DNA from: Bacteroidota bacterium
GTDB lineage: Bacteria > Bacteroidota > Bacteroidia > Cytophagales > Cyclobacteriaceae
Length of the DNA stretch: 10,295 nucleotides
Reading direction: 5' to 3'
NCBI GenBank assembly: GCA_023417955.1
Contig: JAEZDW010000172.1
Coordinates: 1 to 10,295 of the forward strand
Position numbers and translations under genes: made by a program. This document shows positions 7,088 through 10,295 of this stretch, piece after piece (position 1 is the stretch's first letter; each line of letters opens with the position of its first letter). The notes beneath the pieces were generated by a model, which had not been told where the DNA came from, ran no database searches, and saw only the letters and a list, made by a program, of their open reading frames with translations.

Positions 7088-7116
7088 CAATCCTAAATAA
7101 ATTGTGAGGCACCAAA
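7088..7116 (-). promoter_or_regulatory. Candidate promoter of the regulator-kinase operon
   Basis: On the minus strand TTTG (7116-7113) is followed after 17 bp by TAGGATTG (7095-7088), one base off the TAnnTTTG -7 consensus. Transcription would start near 7081, giving a leader of about 75 bases before the regulator start at 7006. The -7 box sits inside a small inverted repeat, TAGGA-CAA-TCCTA (7083-7095), that could be an operator or chance. Confidence 0.35.
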
Positions 7117-7194
7117 CGACAATGAGACTGGAACGGGCGTTATGTGCCTGGTGGAAGATTAATTTACTGTTGGCTGATCCGTTGCGTTTTTGAA

Positions 7195-8325
7195 TCAGGA
7201 ACGCTGCAGCAACTCGAGATATTTTCTGTCAAGCTTGTTGCCGTGCCAGTTTTCATACTTCACATCACTTCTTTCGGAGTTGAGTATACCGAAGGAACCT
7301 GAGAATTCCCATATGGAAAATCCGATGTTGTTTTGTTTAAGAATGTCCAGCACGTCGGAAAACCAGCTGAGAAATACATTGTGCGGCGTTTTGTTCCAAC
7401 ATCCGCATTCACCGCAGTGAACACCGACACCACTACCGGCTAGTTTAATCCAGGGTTCGTAGTATTTCTCGAGCATTTCACGGCTGAGGTATTGACTGCC
7501 GACCTGCCCCGGCCATTTTGGTTCAGGCAGATTCTCCGGATCCTTGTTTGCCCACGGCGCCTTATAGTGTGAAATCGCGTGCGGAAAATATCCACGGCAA
7601 CTTTGTGCGATTGGGAGATCTGTGATTTCCTCAATGACAGTATTGCCTACGTTGTTTCCGTCAGCAATGACGAGTGCGTCTTTTTTCTCACCGCGGATCG
7701 CGTCGAGTGCAGCCTTTGCTACTTTTCGATAGACGTCACCCGGTACAGCCCGTGACGGTGAGTGTTGGTCATTCATGTCGTCGCGCATACTCGGTTCGTT
7801 AACAAGATCAAAGCTGATCTTATCATTGGAAACCGATTTATATCGCTTCGCCCACATTTTCCAGTGAAAGTAAAATGCATCCTGTGCAGCCTGATCTTTC
7901 CACAGATTGAAAGGTTCATGGAAGCCCGCGTTGATGCAGTAACCCGGTGCGCGATGAAGATTCAGGCTAACGTGCATCCCGTACTTGTGCGCAATCTGGA
8001 CGAGACGGTCGATTTTTTCAACAGCAGGTTCGCTGATGCGGTATACGTCATCCGCTGAAATTTTTTTCGTCCGATCGATATCAAGGTAGTAGGGGTAGGC
8101 TATGGGAATTCGGACGAAATCAAATCCCCAGTCGCGCATCCATTTGAAATGATCCTCGGTAGTGGGATTCCGTGAATTCGACGGGTCTGGCGAGAAGAAA
8201 TCCAAAAGATTGAATCCCCTCCAGCGCGGGAGTGGATTTTTTGTTTGGACGTTACCGGCATACGCCGGGAGAGATAACGCAACGGCTGAAAGCGCTGCGG
8301 TACGGATAAAGGACCTTCGTTCCAT
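7195..8325 (-). CDS. Secreted glycoside hydrolase family 5 (cellulase-like) enzyme
   Basis: The 376-residue product begins with MERRSFIRTAALSAVALSLP and an AYA cleavage site. The RRSFIR core resembles a twin-arginine signal. The catalytic barrel shows the GH5 landmarks in order: WRGFNLLDFF (35-44), FVRIPIAYPYY (70-80), LNLHRAPG with His124, SFDLVNEPS with acid/base Glu177, a YFPHAISHY strand (246-254), GVGVHCGECG with the nucleophile Glu306, and IGFSIWEFSG with Trp339. These are the conserved residues of retaining beta-glucanases and mannanases of GH5. The substrate cannot be fixed, because the family covers cellulose, mannan, xyloglucan and others. There is no carbohydrate-binding module or SusC/D pair in the window, so it is not obviously part of a polysaccharide utilisation locus. 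It appears monocistronic. Confidence 0.93.
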   Translation of the reverse strand: MERRSFIRTAALSAVALSLPAYAGNVQTKNPLPRWRGFNLLDFFSPDPSNSRNPTTEDHFKWMRDWGFDFVRIPIAYPYYLDIDRTKKISADDVYRISEPAVEKIDRLVQIAHKYGMHVSLNLHRAPGYCINAGFHEPFNLWKDQAAQDAFYFHWKMWAKRYKSVSNDKISFDLVNEPSMRDDMNDQHSPSRAVPGDVYRKVAKAALDAIRGEKKDALVIADGNNVGNTVIEEITDLPIAQSCRGYFPHAISHYKAPWANKDPENLPEPKWPGQVGSQYLSREMLEKYYEPWIKLAGSGVGVHCGECGCWNKTPHNVFLSWFSDVLDILKQNNIGFSIWEFSGSFGILNSERSDVKYENWHGNKLDRKYLELLQRS

Positions 8326-8392
8326 AGCAAGAGTTTACGACAAGATACAAATTGGTCATTTATCCTCGTATCCTGCTCTGTATAGGTCATGA

Positions 8393-8625
8393 AAAAGAGG
8401 TCGTCTCAAAAGCCTCCCTTACGATATCTATACGAGGCTACACCTCTGGGATTCGCTAAAGAAATCGCCTGCTGTATAGGAAGAGATGACGTTGCGGGAT
8501 TCAGGCGAGTTCGGTCTTGTTAAAAACGAGGTTATCTCAGAAGGGAGCTCCAAACAAAAAATATTGAACCGCGGGCGCTCTAAAATGAAAAAAGCCGCCT
8601 CATGACTTTTGAGACGGCCTCTTTT
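8393..8625. mobile_element. MITE-like segment or IS remnant with 20-bp terminal inverted repeats
   Basis: AAAAGAGGTCGTCTCAAAAG (8393-8412) is repeated in inverted orientation at 8606-8625 with 19 of 20 bases matching, bounding 233 bp with no coding frame of note. Ends of the form GAGGnCGTCTCAAAAG resemble termini of insertion sequences I associate with Bacteroidota, so this may be a non-autonomous element or an IS that lost its transposase. A weaker direct copy of the left end lies inside at 8528-8543 (13 of 16 bases). No clear target-site duplication was found, and the right end also forms a terminator hairpin. This segment accounts for most of the 8326-8650 stretch, which holds no gene. Confidence 0.5.
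8588..8618 (-). terminator. Intrinsic terminator of the small lipoprotein gene
   Basis: GCCGCCTCA (8594-8602) pairs with TGAGACGGC (8610-8618), nine positions with one mismatch, around a 7-base loop. Read leftward, the hairpin is followed by six U residues (8593-8588). It lies 33 bp beyond the stop of the gene at 8651-8881 and overlaps the right inverted repeat of the MITE-like segment. Confidence 0.8.
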
Positions 8626-8650
8626 ATATCAAATATGATATTCGTTCGGA

Positions 8651-8881
8651 CTACGGAGTAGGTTGTCTGTCCATCGCAGTGGTGTCAGTCTCCATATATT
8701 CCGTACCTGTTGTATCAGACTGCATGTCAGTTTCGTCGCGCTGTATCTCAGTTTCATCTTCAGGTACAGCGGGAGTAGTGTTATCGTATTCCGTTTCATC
8801 TCTGTTGGCTTCGCGGTTTCCGTCGCCACTACAAGCTGCCATTGCAAGACTTGCAAACAGTATTAAGAATAGCTTTTTCAT
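8651..8881 (-). CDS. Small acidic low-complexity lipoprotein, 76 residues
   Basis: The product begins with a lipoprotein signal, MKKLFLILFASLAMAAC, with the lipobox cysteine at residue 17. After it come about 59 residues almost entirely of Asp, Glu, Thr, Asn, Arg and Pro (for example EDETEIQRDETDMQSD), with no predicted fold. It would be a lipid-anchored, flexible, highly negative tail at the cell envelope. Such short Thr/Asp-rich lipoproteins are frequent in Bacteroidota and have no assigned function. It is transcribed alone, with its own terminator at 8588-8618. The next gene to the right is divergent, 229 bp away. A longer competing minus-strand frame in another register lacks a signal peptide and was not accepted. 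Confidence 0.75.
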   Translation of the reverse strand: MKKLFLILFASLAMAACSGDGNREANRDETEYDNTTPAVPEDETEIQRDETDMQSDTTGTEYMETDTTAMDRQPTP

Positions 8882-9110
8882 AATTTTTCTGATTTAGTTC
8901 GTCATTATTTCCAGTCGGCAATATTTGCTAACCATAACCAGCTTTGATAAAATTTTAATTCCATGGCGGCTGCCGCAGGCACGCAGGACGGCGCACGACT
9001 GCAGTACATGGGTGTTTTGCGTACATTTAACACGAAATTTCGCCGCCCGTCGCGCATTGATGATCGCGTATTTAGGCAGGGCTGGTAAATTGTAGAATTA
9101 TACTTCGTCT

Positions 9111-9401
9111 ATGAAAGCCTACATTATTGTGGAAATCAGCATCACTGACCACGAAACTTACGAGCAATACAAGAAACTGACACCGGCTTCACTCGTTCCG
9201 TATGAAGGGAAGTTTATTGTACGCGGCGGGGAAACGGACACGCTTGAAGGTGAATGGTCGCCTGAACGTCTTGTCGTTCTCGAGTTTCCGAGCGAAGAGC
9301 GGGCGCGCGCCTGGTGGTCATCGGAAGGCTATGCGCCGGCAAAAGCACTCCGCCAACGTGCCAGCTATACGAAAATGATTCTGGCGCGTGGCGTGGAGTA
9401 A
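9111..9401 (+). CDS. DUF1330 family protein
   Basis: The 96-residue product is full length for DUF1330 (about 95 residues). It follows the family pattern closely: KAYIIVEISITDHETYEQYKK at the start, a middle strand GKFIVRGGETDTLEG, then RLVVLEFPSEERARAWWSSE and YAPAKALRQRAS. The family adopts a dimeric ferredoxin-like alpha/beta barrel related to antibiotic-biosynthesis monooxygenases; no member activity applies generally. It is cytoplasmic, with no leader. The start at 9111 gives the canonical MKAYIIVE beginning. The gene 39 bp downstream on the same strand may be co-transcribed. Confidence 0.94.
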   Translation: MKAYIIVEISITDHETYEQYKKLTPASLVPYEGKFIVRGGETDTLEGEWSPERLVVLEFPSEERARAWWSSEGYAPAKALRQRASYTKMILARGVE

Positions 9402-9440
9402 TTCCTTGATTCAGGCATAAGTTTATTCGATATAGGCAAC

Positions 9441-9812
9441 ATGATACGCATGTTGCTTCTACTTGCCGCCTTACTGAGTTGTTCGTCACTCCGCGCTCAG
9501 AAAGACGATACAATTCAATTTCGTCAGGGCCTTCCCGTTACCGCTGAAGATAGCAGTGAATACGATCATGTTGATACATCTTATCCTCCGCCTGGTTTCG
9601 AAGCTGTAGCCGTCGATGACGTACCGCGGAAGCTTCAGGAAACGCTGGATAAAGATGAATTGTATGAAGGCTGGCGCAAAGCGAAAATTTTCCGCGATAG
9701 TGCAACGGATTTGTATTGGATTGATTTTACTCTCGATAAAAAAATCAGACGCTTTGGATTTAATAGTGAAGGCGCGCCGGTAAGCGTCAAAGAGCAGGAT
9801 GTTGGCGAGTAA
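9441..9812 (+). CDS. Exported small protein with PepSY-like region
   Basis: The 123-residue product has an N-terminal export signal (MIRMLLLLAALLSCSSLRAQ) ending in the 'AQ' typical of Bacteroidota signal peptidase I sites. LLSC could instead act as a poor lipobox. A disordered acidic stretch (about 21-50) leads to VAVDDVPRKLQETLD, KAKIFRDSATDLYWIDFTLD and RRFGFNSEGAPVSV. This follows the pattern of Bacteroidota PepSY-like / BLIP-like periplasmic domains: a helix after 'vP..l', a strand ending Y.i.f, then 'f..dG'. Function is unknown; such domains are thought to inhibit or bind proteases or envelope proteins. It probably shares a transcript with the DUF1330 gene, although a relation in function is not apparent. 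Confidence 0.78.
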   Translation: MIRMLLLLAALLSCSSLRAQKDDTIQFRQGLPVTAEDSSEYDHVDTSYPPPGFEAVAVDDVPRKLQETLDKDELYEGWRKAKIFRDSATDLYWIDFTLDKKIRRFGFNSEGAPVSVKEQDVGE

Positions 9813-9895
9813 CTAAAACTTAAACAACCGCAATATTGAGCATCATACTCATACCCGACTCTTACAATCAGTCTCGAAGACGAGAGGACACTTGA

Positions 9896-10021
9896 TACGT
9901 TTCTTTGAAAAGTCTTAATGTCCGTTACGACAGATCAGAAGCAATGGCGCACAGCAGATACCTGATGGAGAAGTACAATATTCAGGCAGATCAACTTGTC
10001 GACAGCCGTGGATTTGTTTGA
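9896..10021 (+). pseudogene. Possible remnant of an OmpA-like C-terminal domain
   Basis: A frame closed by stops at 9893-9895 and 10019-10021 encodes about 41 residues. The later part, DRSEAMAHSRYLMEKYNIQ followed by ADQLVDSRGFV, resembles the OmpA/Pal segment 'LSE+RA.AV..YL..+GI.A.+L...GYG', which binds peptidoglycan. Upstream the resemblance fades, there is no start context or signal peptide, and the segment is only a fraction of the domain (about 100 residues). It is either a decayed gene end or chance. It lies in the 217-bp gap between two genes. Confidence 0.22.
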
Positions 10022-10029
10022 TCGAGTTA

Positions 10030-10295
10030 TTAAAGAAACGGACCGGGAAATTTTCGTGACGGATCAATTTCACGAACCTGCATGATTTCGCGTAGTGCAT
10101 CCAATGTTATTGGTTTTTGGAGATAGGCCTTAACGAATGGAAGTCTTTCGGCACGTTCACGATCGCGACTGTGACCGGAAGAGCTGATCAGACAAACCTC
10201 AACTTTCTTAGCAAGGTGATCCTTGATTACTTCAAATTGTTTCAGGAACCCCCAACCGTCGAGTTCCGGCATGTAGATATCGAGCAGGATATAAT
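10030..10295 (-). CDS. Single-domain response regulator (5' end outside window)
   Basis: The frame continues to the right edge beyond the internal ATG at 10272. The edge residues read YILLDIYMPELDGWGFL, the phospho-acceptor segment of a REC domain (D in LLDIYMP). Further along are VCLISSSGH, with the switch Ser, and KAYLQKPITLDAL, with the conserved Lys-Pro. About ten residues follow the last helix (EIDPSRKFPGPFL), so there is no C-terminal output domain. It is a CheY/Rcp1-like regulator, distinct from the one at 6551-7006. The partner kinase is not in the window; the gene could lie to the right. Confidence 0.92.
   Translation of the reverse strand, partial: YILLDIYMPELDGWGFLKQFEVIKDHLAKKVEVCLISSSGHSRDRERAERLPFVKAYLQKPITLDALREIMQVREIDPSRKFPGPFL

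Noticed and set aside
7083..7095. TAGGA-CAA-TCCTA palindrome as an operator
   Set aside because: Five-base arms are expected by chance; kept only as a remark in the promoter entry.
8411..8439. AGCCTC...GAGGCT inverted repeat inside the MITE-like segment as a terminator or attachment site
   Set aside because: Only 6 bp with a 17-base loop and no U-run; too weak to call.
8629..8856. Minus-strand frame overlapping the small lipoprotein gene in another register
   Set aside because: The lipoprotein frame has a clear lipobox signal and a terminator just after its stop; the other frame has neither.
8963..9088. A 41-codon + strand frame (MAAAAGTQDG...) in a locally GC-rich gap
   Set aside because: Its composition follows the local GC-rich patch, no family pattern or promoter fits, and it ends just before the DUF1330 gene; judged to be chance.
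1..10295. CRISPR arrays, tRNA/rRNA genes, toxin-antitoxin or defence modules
   Set aside because: No spaced direct repeats, cloverleaf or rRNA signatures, or recognisable toxin/antitoxin or defence proteins were seen on either strand.

Overview
This 10.3 kb window looks like chromosomal DNA of a Bacteroidota bacterium, most likely from the Cytophagales/Chitinophagales side. Four things point there: -7 boxes of the TAnnTTTG type, AT-rich leaders without clear Shine-Dalgarno sequences, signal peptides ending in '-AQ', and protein styles typical of the phylum (a TPR/coiled-coil/TM sensor, a PAS-PAS kinase with an 'ASHDLQEPLRKI' phosphorylation box, and stand-alone REC proteins). Genus is not decidable by eye. 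No tRNA, rRNA, CRISPR array, intact transposase, phage gene or classical defence system was seen.

Layout. Bases 1-923 (+) hold the 3' part of a TPR membrane protein whose stop overlaps the stop of a convergent peptidase E gene (pepE, 920-1651, -). Between pepE and the next gene lies a tight divergent promoter region with two abutting -7 boxes. It drives pepE leftward and a 42-residue single-helix membrane protein (1732-1860, +) rightward. A strong bidirectional terminator (1886-1920) serves that small gene and an exported thioredoxin-fold protein (1935-2495, -). A short + strand ORF (2696-2893) looks like the amputated N-terminus of an RND/HlyD-type efflux adaptor.

From 7006 down to 2868 (-) runs a compact five-gene cluster, probably one operon. 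In order it encodes a single-domain response regulator, a cytoplasmic PAS-PAS histidine kinase with an unassigned helical N-terminal domain, an NTF2/SnoaL-like protein, a CxxCxxCC-type cysteine-cluster protein, and an exported, probably outer-membrane protein. Junctions are 2 bp, a 4-bp ATGA overlap, 42 bp and a 17-bp overlap. The kinase and regulator are the obvious signalling pair; how the other three genes relate to them is unknown.

Next is a secreted GH5-family glycoside hydrolase with both catalytic glutamates and a twin-arginine-like leader (7195-8325, -). Bases 8326-8650 carry no gene but contain a 20-bp inverted repeat bounding a 233-bp MITE-like or IS-remnant segment. Its right end doubles as a terminator for a small acidic lipoprotein gene (8651-8881, -). 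To the right are a DUF1330 protein (9111-9401, +), an exported PepSY-like protein (9441-9812, +), a faint OmpA-like coding remnant (about 9896-10021, +) and the C-terminal part of another single-domain response regulator (10030-10295, -) running off the edge.

Most of this is ordinary accessory or housekeeping content. The points most worth a second look are the tiny membrane protein with its own promoter and terminator, the unassigned sensor domain and gene set of the kinase operon, the MITE-like repeat, and the two apparent gene remnants. No convincing new multi-gene system was identified.
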